NCBI RefSeq assembly: GCF_958979055.1
Contig: NC_084891.1
Location: 28,307,001 to 28,371,000, forward strand
Reading direction: 5' to 3'
Length of the DNA: 64,000 nucleotides
From: Alnus glutinosa
Taxonomy: Eukaryota > Streptophyta > Magnoliopsida > Fagales > Betulaceae
In this document: positions 1-11,761 of the stretch, in pieces
How the letters are laid out: each line of letters opens with the position of its first letter
Position numbering within the stretch: position 1 is the stretch's first letter
Notes under the pieces: generated by a model
What the model was told of the DNA's origin: nothing
The model's input: the letters and a program-made list of their open reading frames with translations, nothing else
Databases searched by the model: none
Program-made: the position numbers and the translations under genes

Positions 1-2333
1 GACTAGATCTCCTAGACTAGCATAGTTTAGTTCCAATGTTTTGTGTTACTAAAACCATAAGCCATTACAATATACTTGACCAAACCTCCTCACACCAGTT
101 CAAATAAGGCAACAAGTGACAACTAATGCATTAGTTTCAAGGGCGCCTTCTAAGTTCCAAGACGATCATCTAGAAACAGTTGCCTAACACAGTTCAAGGA
201 TAAGGTAACATTAAAACTTACCTTGATTATAGTGCTATTTGATAGCTGACATGGTCAACTACCACCAAATTTTACACTTAACCAGAAAAGGTCAATATCC
301 TTGAGAGATGGGCAAATATTAGGTGTCCCAAAAATAAGCAATTCATATTAACAGAAACGTTAATTGCTTAACCATAAGAAAACTTACACGAGGAAAGCTT
401 GCTATTAAATCAATTGGAACCCAGCCCTGATCATCCATGTTTGACCTCAAAAAATTGTCTTTTACCAAATTAGCATCGCTGTAATGAATAAATCAAGGGT
501 AATAGTAGTTAATTTAGAATATACTATAGATCAGATGTTAAACTGTATTCGTATAGTAAAATCATCCAGGAAGAAAGGCTGATAATGTCAAAGTACCTGA
601 AATAGTAATCTATCTGGTTGACTAACAAAGTAGGCAGAGGAGGTTCTGCAACAGGGATAAACAATGCAGGAGGTGGTGCATGAGGAGCAATGAATGGCCT
701 AAAGTGCTCCATCGTCAATGGAGGTATATAGTAAAACTCTGTAAAATAATAGAGACATCAGTTCCACATTTGCATAATAAAAACATATATTATCAAAAGA
801 AAAAAAATCTCATAACAACAACACATTCCAAGCAAAAGAAAAAACAAACTCACCGGGAAAACCACCCATGGGGTTCACGTTCACGTAGGGTCTCACAGGC
901 GGGGGGGTAACAAAGCCTCCTGTGTTAGGTGGTGGAGGCCTCACGAAGCCCCTCATAGGACCTCTCTGTGGCTGCAAGTGAACATCTCTGGCATTCCCAT
1001 AATTTCCACGATCCTGATCACGCCTGCCCCCATGATTGTTATGGTAGGCACCATCTCCACGCTGGTGGGGCCCAAAGTTTCCCCTACGGGAGGAATTCCG
1101 ATGATCATTCACAGAATGTGATTGAGACACAAATCCTCCAGCTGGTCTGGTTTCCCAATTATTGCCTCTATAAGGAAACTCTCTATGAGAAGGATCAGGC
1201 ACTCCCGGTACCAGATTAGGATAGCCAGTGGGAGGTAGCTGAAATACAGGAAACGGCGGTGGTGGTGGCGGTGGCGCTGGTGGAGGATGAGTGAAGCCAC
1301 TTTGTGCAGGCCCACCCCTGGTGTTGCCACCACCGCCACGCTTCATAGGTCTCTGTCGAACCGGCATTGTATGGTTTGTGGTAGAATTAGGGTTTGCATT
1401 TGTAGTAGCTTGTTTCTGGGGTGAATGTGGGGTAACAGGTCCCTATTAGATAACACGAGGTAAATCACTGAGAGTATTAGTAATCACTATATAATATCTA
1501 CCTTCAAATAAGAATAACAAGTTTCAAAGAATATGTAGAAGAAAAAAAAATGGAAATTCTAATTCTGAATCTGATGTATTTTCCATTGCTTGATTCCTGA
1601 CAAAACCTAAAACGCCCCCAACAGCTATTTGGCTCAATAAGGTAAGTTTTTCATTATAGGAAACCCTTCAACAGAAAAGGAAAAGAAAAGAAAAAAAAAC
1701 ACATGAAACATAATATTCAGGATTCAGTTGTCTTTCCTTTTGCTTAGGTTTCGCGGGAAACAAACACCTGACTAAATTCAAGATTCCTTTTTTATCCACT
1801 CTCTGCCTCTCTTTTCTTAGAAACCAAACATGGAATTAGAGAGAAAACTATTGAAATCAAACCTGAGAACTGGGGACTAATGCATCGTTGACAGTTTTCG
1901 AAGCCGAATCAGCTGACGATTTAGGCGAAGCCTTAGTGGACTCCGATAATGCGGGCCAAGAGACCGCACCCATCACGGGTCCGACCTCGACGACGCCGTT
2001 CGAGGGTTTGTTCCAAGCCAGCTTCTTCGGCCGAGCCGCATTGCCGCTGTTGGCATCAGAACCCTCAACGGACAAGGCGTTATCCGGCGGTGGCGACGGC
2101 GAAGCCGTCTTCGGAGGAGGGGAATCGGCAAACGGTGTTGGTTCCACCTGAGAAGTCGGGGACGATGACGAAGACGAATACTGATGAACGGCAGAGATTG
2201 ATTCGGATTCACCTCGAACAACCCGGGCCCGCGGAGACGGTAGATTCTTTCGCCGGAACTGGGGACTGTTACTCTCTCCGCTACCGCCGCCGGGAACCGC
2301 AGGACTAGACGGAGAATCGGCAGTGGTAGCCAT
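1..2333 (-). CDS. LARP1: La-related protein 1 (LARP1B/C type), 5' part, runs off the left edge
   Basis: RNA-binding La-related protein; plant LARP1 proteins bind mRNA and act in translation and mRNA decay. Exons readable on the minus strand are 1863-2333, 854-1442, 597-738 and 388-478, with consistent GT-AG sites and phases; later exons lie beyond the left edge. Exon 1 starts MATTADSPSSP and is Ser/Pro-rich, with the plant LARP1 block AWNKPSNGVVEVGPVMGAVS. Exon 2 is rich in Pro, Gly, Arg and Asn (poly-Pro and RGG-like stretches), probably disordered. Exons 3 and 4 begin the La motif: LVNQIDYYF, then SDANLVKDNF and GWVPIDLIASF. The ATG at 2333 is the first methionine of a long Ser/Pro-rich frame. 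No defect is seen in the visible part. The family call is firm; assignment to LARP1B or 1C is from memory of related sequences. Confidence 0.93.
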
Positions 2334-2640
2334 TCCAAAATTCGGACTTTTGGAGTTCAGAAAACAAAATTGCAGAGAGAGATTGATTCAGTATTATATA
2401 TAAAACAAAAATCGTTAACAAAAGTAATTAACGGATTAATTAATCAAATTAGAATCGAGAGAGAGCGAGGGGATTAGGGCTTCTCCTAACTAAGAATGCA
2501 AACGACAATAATCAAACTAGAGACGGATCTTGCACGTGGAACGCACGAGCAACCGCCTAAATAAAAACCAAACAACGATGATCTTATTCTCCTCTCTCTC
2601 TCTCTCTCTCCCTCTCTCTCGCCGTCTCTCTTCTCTAACC
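2334..2640 (-). promoter_or_regulatory. LARP1 upstream region with a TATA-like box and GA repeat
   Basis: Upstream of the LARP1 start the minus strand carries TTTTATATATAATAC near 2390-2404, a plausible TATA-like element. Further upstream is a GA-rich tract (CT-rich on the plus strand, about 2588-2632), common in plant 5' leaders and promoters. No transcription start can be placed from sequence alone. Confidence 0.4.
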
Positions 2641-5131
2641 TCTAAAACAATGAATGGCTTGTTTGTAAAAGAGGTTTTTGTTACGAATCCTAATTTACAA
2701 AAAACCCCAACTTCTATTTATTTTTTGACCACGCCCTTTGTACTTTCATTTCAAGCCCATCTGTTACTTTTTAAAATTACAAAACTATCCTCGCCTAACC
2801 TGTTTAGAAGTAGAACTTCTTTTGCGGCTCTTTTTTCTTTTTTCTTTTTTCTTTTTTCCCTTAATGTTTATCTTACTTGTCATGTATTAAATAAAGAGTT
2901 GGAATTGAGGTATATTATAAGACATAGTTGACTTAGGGTTTATAGAAAGAAACTTCATCACAATAAATGTACGTACGAACTATGTTTCTTAAAATTTTTG
3001 TTTTGTGATTTTTAAACAAAACATTAAAAAAAAAAACCACTCAAAATACAAAAATATTCATGAAAATACAAAAGAAAATTTTAAATTATCGTTGCATCAA
3101 AACACTTTCAAACTAAAAACTCAAAAAGCTCTCTAAAATAAGTTTTTGTCACCACACCTTAGTTCATTTTTTTTTTTTTCCTAATTTAAAGGGCACGAGG
3201 GACGACCAACTGTAACTACTCTATCTGGGCGTTATCATGGTAGCACATACCCACTGAAAATTGCTCAGGATGGACCTATACAACAAAGAACTTCATGCGC
3301 TTCTTCAAAACTAATTTAGTCATAGTCTAACACAGTCCCACCAAGACATCATTGAGACCCAATGTGGCTAACACTAATCAGAAATTAGTGATTCACATTG
3401 TGGTATTTGAACACATTCCCTAGTGCTTTACAACTGAGATGATTTTCACTATTACACAAAACACTCCTAAAGACATAAAAACACTTTTCGGATTTATATC
3501 ATACCAAAACACTTTTTCAAACTAAAGCACCTCCTAAAAAATGTTCTTGTCACCGCACTTAGTTACTTGATTTTTGCTAAAATATTTATTTTCACGATTC
3601 CCTTGTTAGCTAATATTAGTCCAAACTTTTTTGATGTAGACTTGTAATCTTACTCAACAATTAAAATACAAGCTTGGTTGAAGTAAAGTTCTTATATAAA
3701 TAGCCAATATGCATATATGAGTGGTTGGTAACTAGGTAAGATATCCTTAGTTTTTTTCTTGCACATATTTTTTAATGCGATTGGTAATATAATTATTCTT
3801 TCTGTCTTTGATATCTCCTATTCTTATTCTTATATACGTTTAAGAATTACATGGTTGACTAGTATTTTTTATTTCACCACCAACATATTCAATTTTTAAT
3901 ATATTATTAAATTGATATCATTTCAAATTTCATAAGATTGAAAGGGTATATTAAGTAATACAACAATTTTATGCGGTTGAATGCAAACAATAAAGTAATT
4001 GGCAGGCGAGTCATTATCAAGCGAAAATAGTGGAAGGGAATCCCAACGCCCATTGAATTGGTGTTAATTTTCTTCTTGGAAATTTGTACATTTAGGTTAT
4101 TGAGAATCACAATTCTCACGTAAACTATTTATGGTGAATTTTGAAGCTTATATTTCCACAAAAGATATTCATACTAATAAAAATTAAAAAAATGCAAAAG
4201 GACTATAATTTTTTATTATTATTATTATTATAATTTCTTATAAACTCACGTAAAAATTCACATTTTATTAAAATAATTGTCACGTGATAATTTATATCTT
4301 AGTGGCTGACATAGCAAGTGTCACATAAACTATCATGTTAATTTATAAATATGGTAAATGTTTTGTAAATTCTCACATGACAGTCCACATTTTAGTAGTT
4401 ATATATTAAATGTCACATTAATTATCATGTCAATTTATAAAAAATTTAAAAATAGAAATTATAATATCTAAACCGCGCGATAAAAATTAGTAATGAAATA
4501 AATGCAAATCATGATTGTTGTCACTATCACATTCAAGTTCATCATAGCCAGTAGCCCATTAGCGAATAAATATAGGAGAATGGGCTCAACAAGAGCCCGA
4601 AGCCCAGGCAGTAACTCCAATGAATCCATATAGGTCCATAGAGGCCTGGCCTAAAACAATCACACAGTGCAATCAAAAAAATGCTTGACAAAAAGGGTGA
4701 GGGGCTTGTAATAGAATTTTGTTCAAGTTTCAAATAAATCCCTATTGCAACAAAATTATCTAAGCAGAAGTCATCATGCGTTGAACCACCAAAGGAGATC
4801 CACTAGACAAAGGAGACTGCAATCAAGTTGGCTAGGAGAAGTAGAACTTTGTGTCCTAGAATCCTAGTTATAGTCTTTTACGTTATTTTTATTTATTTAT
4901 TTTTAGATAAAGTATAATACAACTTATAAAAAATTTCAATATATAAAAAAGATATGTACAAAAGGCACGGGAGTCGATCAATACAAATCTTATGTTTTAG
5001 GTTATATTAATCCCTTTATTATTTTACAATCAAAATTAATAGTTATTCGTCTGCCACATGCGCCACATTTAACATGTCATAGACATAATATCAGCTCTGT
5101 ATCGACAAGCTTGCCACATCGGTCGCCATGA
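2641..5131. other. Intergenic, no gene seen; AT-rich with repeat remnants
   Basis: No coding frame resembles a known protein. Two related stretches near 3085-3170 and 3485-3570 share the text AAAACACTTT, CAAACTAAA and CTTGTCACC(A/G)CAC, and look like diverged copies of one repeat. A further relative lies near 35140-35270. The stretch about 4480-4730 resembles about 28360-28540 (both carry GCCC..GGCAGTA and ATATAGGTCCATAGA), so it is another dispersed repeat. The rest is AT-rich sequence with ATT and TA runs. Confidence 0.5.
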
Positions 5132-5437
5132 GATCTCAGATGGTGACACGTCATGAAATCAATTTTTGAAAAAAAAAATTGAGAAATATATCATTTCTCA
5201 AATAAAATCCAAAACCAAACTTGTACATAATTTAAATAATAATAAAAAAATAAAACATTTCCACAAGATCTTAGATCTCCCGTGAGATCTTAGATTTCAT
5301 GGGATGGTGACACGTCATTTGGAAATCAATTTTTGATTTTTTTTTTTTTTGAAAAATATATCATTTCTCAAATAAAATCCAAAACCAAACTTGTATATAA
5401 TTTAAATAATAATAAAAAATAAACATTTCCACATGGT
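5132..5437. repeat. Direct tandem duplication of about 150 bp
   Basis: Two adjacent units, about 5132-5270 and 5285-5437, share GGTGACACGTCAT, AAATCAATTTTTGA, TATATCATTTCTCAAATAAA and ACATTTCCACA in the same order and orientation. Differences are mostly homopolymer length and small indels, so the duplication is not very recent. Confidence 0.75.
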
Positions 5438-5829
5438 ATAATCAATAGAAGCATATCGGTGTTTTAGAGTAGTTGGGTCACATGTAAAAGTGTTTTTTAT
5501 TTGCAATACCAAACATATTTAAAGAAATAAAGTTATAAATTATATTTTTATCTCACCACTATCTCATTTTGCTAAAGCGGCAATGTCATAAATTTTGTCC
5601 TAATTAGCACTGTCAAGTCTTTGGAGTCAAATAATTGTGACATAAAGGTATAATTTCCAGCATTACTAGATTTCACACATTTTTTAAAGTTAATGAATAT
5701 TTTTTTTAGAACTCTCGAAACAAATCAAATACTTCTCGTAATGATCGATATATTATGTGTTACAAGACATTAAATGGGTAGTAGTTGAGACCAAGCTAGA
5801 ATTCGCCAACGAGAAACTGACCAACATTA

Positions 5830-7101
5830 CTATTTGGTACAATCAGTAGGCTTGAAAGAGATTGTCATTTTTTCCATATCATACCCGATCAAGAAATTTG
5901 ATTGCGCATAGTTTCCATATATTATAGATCCATCAACACTACTATCACGAGGATACACTTCAAAGCAAGAAATCCCATTTTTAGCTGGAAAGGTGTGTAT
6001 GGGCATTAACAACACGTCAGCGCCCTCAAAATGGACAGTCAAAATTGGTCCGTCGAGATTATTTTCACTTATATAGCAAAGCCTCGGAAGATATTCCGAA
6101 ATGGGTTCCAATGGAATCTGCTGCTTCACTTCTGCCACCAAGCGGTCGTGAAAGTCTTGTGGCAGATACATTGGCGGAGTTCCTGAATCAAGAAGCACGT
6201 TTCCAACGGAAACCGTACCTGAAAGGTTATAGTGCAAATATTTATCCCCGACACTAATTCCTCTTAGTGTGACAAAATACCAAGGGACGTTATTTTTAGA
6301 TATTAAAGGTGTTGAAACCACACCATCACCAAAAACTTCACTTCCATTGCCAAAACTCATCTTGCTTGTAATGTTAGGATCAGTACCAAATGGCGAAAAG
6401 CAATGGGAGAACTTCTTGCCGCCAAAGGTGGAAGCCATTTGAGAAATAAAGGACAGTGTCCATCCTCCTAACCCAATGATTCCCATCTCATGGTCATTGA
6501 AAGTTCCCGTATCGTTGTGACCGCACCCAAAAACAATGTCTAAGGAAACCTTTTCCCCCGAGGTGGAAGTCATGGCAATAGTTTCTTTGGCCAAAACACC
6601 TTGGGTTAAGGAACCGTCTACATACCCGTAAGCATACTTGCAAATATTTTCAGAAGAACATGTGACACGCTTTAGTAGATGACATTGCTTGGATTCACAA
6701 GAAATGCCAGAATATGTTGAGGACTTTGAAGGATCGAAGAGTGGATAAATCTGCTCGTAGCAGCCAACACAAGGTACACATTGTGTCCAAATAAGGTCAC
6801 TCCCTGTATCGACAATGCCATAGATGTCTATCGATGGTGATCCCATAGAGAGCTTCAGGAGATGTTGATATTCGTATCTTCTTACTTCTGATTGGGCGGT
6901 ACTTGGATGGACTTTCGGGGATAATGCATTCAACTGCTCTTTAGGAGTCTGATTAGCATTGTAGAATGGATATTTGGGAGAGTCTCGTCGAATTAACTCA
7001 ACAGTAAACCCGCTAGCTGTAGCCAAAAACCATATTAGATAATTGGAAAGAATAGACACAATGACCAATTGTGAAGGAAATGTGACATGATTGCCTCCCA
7101 T
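5830..7101 (-). CDS. CDR1-like aspartic protease (pepsin family A1), intronless
   Basis: Secreted pepsin-like endopeptidase of the plant CDR1/nepenthesin group; Arabidopsis CDR1 acts in apoplastic defence signalling. The predicted protein is 423 residues with an N-terminal hydrophobic signal (about residues 10-30) and a short prosegment with ELIRRDSP, typical of CDR1 relatives. The first catalytic motif is DTGSDLIWTQC (Asp98) and the second is LLDSGTPPMYLP (Asp305). Cysteines of the nepenthesin insert (CVPCVGC, C-x4-C) are present. I chose the ATG at 7101 (MGGNHV) over the upstream in-frame ATG at 7161. The pseudogene copy at 32372-34062 starts with the same MGGNHV, and a TATA box at 7169-7176 would put transcription start after 7161. 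One open frame with no intron, normal for the family. Substrate unknown. Confidence 0.9.
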   Translation of the reverse strand: MGGNHVTFPSQLVIVSILSNYLIWFLATASGFTVELIRRDSPKYPFYNANQTPKEQLNALSPKVHPSTAQSEVRRYEYQHLLKLSMGSPSIDIYGIVDTGSDLIWTQCVPCVGCYEQIYPLFDPSKSSTYSGISCESKQCHLLKRVTCSSENICKYAYGYVDGSLTQGVLAKETIAMTSTSGEKVSLDIVFGCGHNDTGTFNDHEMGIIGLGGWTLSFISQMASTFGGKKFSHCFSPFGTDPNITSKMSFGNGSEVFGDGVVSTPLISKNNVPWYFVTLRGISVGDKYLHYNLSGTVSVGNVLLDSGTPPMYLPQDFHDRLVAEVKQQIPLEPISEYLPRLCYISENNLDGPILTVHFEGADVLLMPIHTFPAKNGISCFEVYPRDSSVDGSIIYGNYAQSNFLIGYDMEKMTISFKPTDCTK

Positions 7102-7168
7102 ATATAATTTAGAGAATAAAAGCTTTCTAAATGGTATATTTTGATGTAAACACAAAGACAACCAAGCC

Positions 7169-7176
7169 TATTTATA
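7169..7176 (-). promoter_or_regulatory. TATA box of the aspartic protease gene
   Basis: The minus strand reads CAATTATAAATAGGC here. A start site about 30 bp downstream gives a leader of about 40 nt before the ATG at 7101 and excludes the ATG at 7161. Confidence 0.55.
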
Positions 7177-7508
7177 ATTGAATAAGACACTTAGAATAGA
7201 AAATACAATTAAAGAAAATAGATCATTATATGATTTGTTCTTTGAATGACAAATAATCACAATAGAATCGGATTGTGAAATCGGGCAAACAAGAAAATAA
7301 ATCTGAATATTTCTAACACCATGATTGCGTAGGCACTAATTTTGTAAAATTATGAATAATTTGGTTGATGAATTGATTACCCTAGTCGATTAATTTTTGT
7401 GACTTCTTAATCTAACCAAAATTTTAGCATGGATTGATAAAGGCTTTTGTTTCCTTTTACACCCAATAGTGAAGAGGACAAACCTTCAAATTCTTACTTG
7501 TTAGTGTA

Positions 7509-7856
7509 TATTTATGCAGTTTCTATCTTTAGAGCACGTGAGACATTATTAATAGGATTAATAGAACATGTAATTTTTAGTAATTAACCTTTATTACATC
7601 GTGGTTATGGTTATGTTCATATATATTTGTATATTTAATTCAATGTAAAAACTTCCTATATATTTGTATATTCAAAATTAGGCACACCACGCAAGACTGT
7701 CACTTGGAAAATCTGTTGAACCATAAAATAACAATATGCTAGAATTACTCTATATTAATTCAATGCTTACCCTTATATATCTTTAATGCTTAATGGTATC
7801 GGGTCACAATAAATGAATTGAATATACAAATATATAGTTTCTCTTTAAATACAACA
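7509..7856. repeat. Inverted-repeat element upstream of the protease, related to 34104-34756
   Basis: The left arm has GCAGTTTCTATCTTTAGAGC and, further in, TATATTTGTATATTTAATTC. The right arm carries the inverted GAATTGAATATACAAATATA. The same arms lie upstream of the paralogous pseudogene at 34104-34756, so either the promoter was duplicated with the gene or the same element is present at both. Ends and target duplication are not clear. Confidence 0.5.
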
Positions 7857-8177
7857 CAAAGTAATTAAAACAATCATATTCAAGTTAATATAATAAGGTT
7901 GTAGCAGTTATATATAGCACTTATTAGTGATGGATATACGCTTTTAAGGCTGAATTACCTCAAATTTTTAATGTTTTCCTTCTCTCTTGCTTTCATTATT
8001 TTTTTCATTTCATTTTATAGTTTATTACAAATTTTTACAGTAATTAGTAATTACTATATTTTATTGTGTTCTAAAAGTGATAGATGCGGATATCACAAAA
8101 TTTTAATCATTTAATTTGAAAAAAACTGTTGGGACTTAAGATATCTTTCTCTGTGACTATTTGAGTCTATTCAAATT

Positions 8178-8218
<41 letters not shown>

Positions 8219-9634
8219 AAAAATCTTTATGAGTGAATTTGCAACCAAATTTTTTTTTTTTTTTTTTTTTAGATGCAACCAAGAAATTTAAATGGGGAAG
8301 AAGCAATAAGATTAACATGTAATCTTTGACGATGGTGATATGCCTTAATTAAGATTAAAAGTTTCATTATCAATTTGGATTAGAATGACTTTGATAACAA
8401 ATTAAATTGTAACTATATCACCATATTCCCTCTCTAAAACGCCACAGTTTCATTATCAACAAATAATGTTACAAAATCCACTTCTTTCCCTTTTTTTTTT
8501 TTTCTTTTCTAAATCTAAAACAACTCCTGAATAAAGTTTAGCGACAAAACAGAGTAAAAGACAACTCCTAAAACAAGTAGGCCCGTAGAACAGGCCCATT
8601 GACACTGCTAAAATGAAAACAATGAAAAAATTAAAAGCTACAAATCATATTTTATTTTATAATTATTTTATAAAGGTGATGTTGCGGTCTTAACTAATTT
8701 TTAGATTTTTTTTAATAATGACTAATACAAATATTAATTGAGACTGTCACATCAATATTATAAAATAAAAATACACATAAGCTATCAATACGCCTAACAA
8801 TAAAGACTGCAATCAATTTTTCAAATACAACATTGAAAATAACGCTTAATTAAGGCAAAAAAGGAGAGAACCAAAAAACAAACACTGAACACATGCAATT
8901 CAGCATAAGCATATAGCTTAGCATGGAGGAGTCAAAACCAATTGTCACCTAATTAGCACAAACAAATTAAAGATTCCATAACTACAGGTTACCTAGAAAG
9001 AGAACAAGCCATACTTTTACATCTTAAAAAAAAAAAAGAAAAAAAGAAGAAGAAGGAATTAGAGTAAGAGGCACTAAGAGCACAAGAAAATGCTCATTCC
9101 AAAACAAATTATACGATTCTGTGACTTTTTAGTGAGCTCCATCAATTATCAGTGACACAACTCGCACAAACAGTTCCTGATCCAAAAACCAGTAATCTTT
9201 CTTCCAACCTAGTAATTAATTAATTAATTAATGTTTATTATTTGTGGGCTTCTATTTTTTTTTTTTTTATTTCAAAAAATAAATAATTTTTTTATCCCAA
9301 TGATCAATTATCAACAATGATCTGTTTATGTTGTGTTTGATGGACGGTTTTCACACCTCTTTATTGCGGGCTTTTAGGTCTATTTGATGTGAAATAAGTA
9401 TGGGAAAAAAGAGCCCTTCTACACATCCTCCCCTCATTCCTCCCTTATCACCATTTTATAATAAAAATTAATTTTTTTAAGGAAAAGAGGGTGATGAGGG
9501 GGGGATGAGTGGAAGATCTTTAAGCATTTCTAACATATTTATTTTAATAGCATTAATAAAAAAATATGTATTTCTCGCATACTCAAGGGACACATGACAC
9601 TTTTTAAATATGGGTCGGAGGAATTCATACAACT
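7857..9634. other. Intergenic, no gene seen
   Basis: AT-rich spacer with a (TA)n run near 8179-8213, long T runs and short low-complexity tracts. No frame has recognisable coding content. About 9520-9610 resembles part of the inverted-repeat element at 34770-35017 (shared ATTTTAATAGCATTAATAAA and GACACATG). Confidence 0.45.
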
Positions 9635-9800
9635 TATTCATTTCATGGTCATGATTTAAAGTTGGTGTATCTAGCGGTGTACATGATTTCATATTATTTA
9701 AAATTTTAAAAAAGATGTGTTAACATTGACTTTATATACACTGTACTATTAGATGAATCAACTTTAAATTCTGACCATAAAATGATTGAAATTGAGAGAA
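9635..9800. repeat. Small foldback (MITE-like) element
   Basis: The left arm reads CATTTCATGGTCATGATTTAA then AGTTGG and GTGTACATG. The right arm, read on the other strand, gives CATTTTATGGTCAGAATTTAA then AGTTGATTCATC. Arms are about 50 bp. A relative lies near 55020-55180 (CATTTTATGGTTAAAG, CTAATAATGTACATGA). Confidence 0.5.
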
Positions 9801-11446
9801 TTTTATTCCATCTTAAGTTTGCTTGCTTTAATATAGCAATCACTAAGCATAGATTCTATACCTAAAAATAGCTTAGCAATTTGGATAATTAATTACTGTC
9901 AATCCAAAAAATATATTGTGGCGTGATATTGCCACATCAGCCAACTTCCCTAAAAAGAAATTGTCCAGCCTCTCATGATATGGGTGGTCAACTACCACTT
10001 GAAGGTGGTCGATCACCCAATCCAAACTTTTGGGAGTGATTGTACCACCCTTAATGTCAGATCTAGTAGTCGTAACTACCTCACATGCATGGTGGTTGGG
10101 GTGATTGTACATCAGTACTCTTCTATACCCGGAGCACTTTTAGAAGAAAAAATGGCGTTTTAAACATCTTAATTGATATTCTATTTGATATTTTTATGTT
10201 AGCAATAAATTAATTGGTTTATTTAATGGACTTTAGTACCTTGAGCTTGAAGGAATTCTATATGTAATATTTTTTTTCAATTTAATGGAGATTAGTGTGT
10301 AATATATATATATAAAAAAAAGAAAAAAAAAGAAGAGAGAATATGGTGTAATTTCATAAAACCTCTAGGCAGGTATAATTTTCCCTTTTAGTATTAGTAT
10401 ACTTTGAAAGTGGCCGCACTGCCGACCACCATATTCTACATCTCTATCATCTGGCTATATATCAAATCAAATTATCAATGATTAAAGTTAGCATACCCAA
10501 TGTTGGGAATTGAATTAATATTAATGAAGAGATAATTGTGGAGAAGAGAATATGCCAATTACAAGTAGGAATATCTTTTGCTTAATTCTTTCATTTAGAA
10601 ATCTTTGCTTGCCACATCTGTGCTTTGTACACGTACAAAAAGTAAATATGATCATGCAAGTGTGAGATTAGGTTAGGTAATCTAGGCTATTTAATTAATG
10701 GATACTTCATATTAGTTTGTTCCGATCCAGTCACAATCATTTTCTTATTAGTAATATCGTTTCTTAAGTAAGAGGAAATTTGGAAGATTCTATAGATAGA
10801 TGTTGATGGATGATCAAAATCGTTCTTCGATCAGTTACTGAATTATGCCCACAGCATTTAGTTTCTTCAGAAAATCTTGTGGGCACAGGACAACTACAGC
10901 AAAATTGAATCTACTACCTAGAGCTATTAGACACAACCCCTACAATTTGATTCGAGTCATGTCGGTCATTAAATTAACATCCTCCCATCATATGCTAATA
11001 CATGTCAATAAGTTGTTGATTAGTTGTAGGTCATGATCACTAGAGTAATGCTATTTAGTTGTATTTATAGTTGTACAAATTAAAATCTTCTAAATAAAAT
11101 TACTCTTAACATTATTGTACGAATTGTAAAATTGCACAAAGTTCTTAATTCTGTTCCAGCACTAAACAAAAAAAATTGTGAAAATTATATTTGGAGAATA
11201 ACACTCGATCAACGAAGAAAGTGGCTGTTCCATCGATCAGCAAAATCCCATTCAGTAGTGTAGTGCCTGAATAAGGAAAGAGTTTGAACCACTAAAATTG
11301 AACATTATTTCCCTGAGACTGATGAAGATTTTTAATTTACCTGCTTTCACGATTAAATGTACAGATGAATTAACAAAATGGTGGGTTAACCATCACTGTC
11401 TTTTGATTTTACGAGCAAATTCTTGTCAAATAAAAGTAACAAAGAT
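9801..11446. other. Intergenic, no gene seen
   Basis: About 9950-10110 contains a repeat rich in short GTGGT/ACCACC inverted words, seen in several spacers of this window. The remainder is AT-rich without credible coding frames. Confidence 0.4.
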
Positions 11447-11761
11447 GCTTTCGTCTTCATTTGAAAATTGAAACTGAGGTTATATGAGAGTGACACTTCA
11501 GCTAGGTTGCCAATAATCTAGCAGAACCGGGACCTGAAAAGATTCCCTGCCAGCATCAAATTTAATTAATTTGTTCCATTATTCTATAGCATATGCTCTC
11601 TCTATTACGATTTACGCACACATAAATTCCAATCTTCCACTAACTCTCTCATCAAGTTCTCAGTGTCTTCAGCAGCGAAGAACAAAGAAGAGATCGAACA
11701 ACATTAAGAGCTGCTAATCTACTGCATGCTCTAAACTTAAGCCCTTAAAAAATTTATAAAG
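11447..11761 (+). promoter_or_regulatory. PIP2 promoter and leader, duplicated in the cluster
   Basis: The block with CACTTCAGCTAGG, AAAGATTCCCTGCCAGCATCA and TTCCATTAT recurs before the second PIP2 gene (about 23870-23985). A further piece lies at about 22256-22410 without an attached gene. Sequence just before the ATG (CTCTAAACTT..AAAAAATTTATAAAG) is also shared with the second gene. Confidence 0.6.

Noticed and set aside
1949-2308. Open frames antisense to LARP1 exon 1
   Set aside because: They are mirror frames of a GC-rich coding exon and have no independent support.
7099-7161. Upstream ATG at 7161 as start of the aspartic protease
   Set aside because: It would lie only about 8 bp from the TATA box, and the paralogue starts at MGGNHV, equivalent to 7101.
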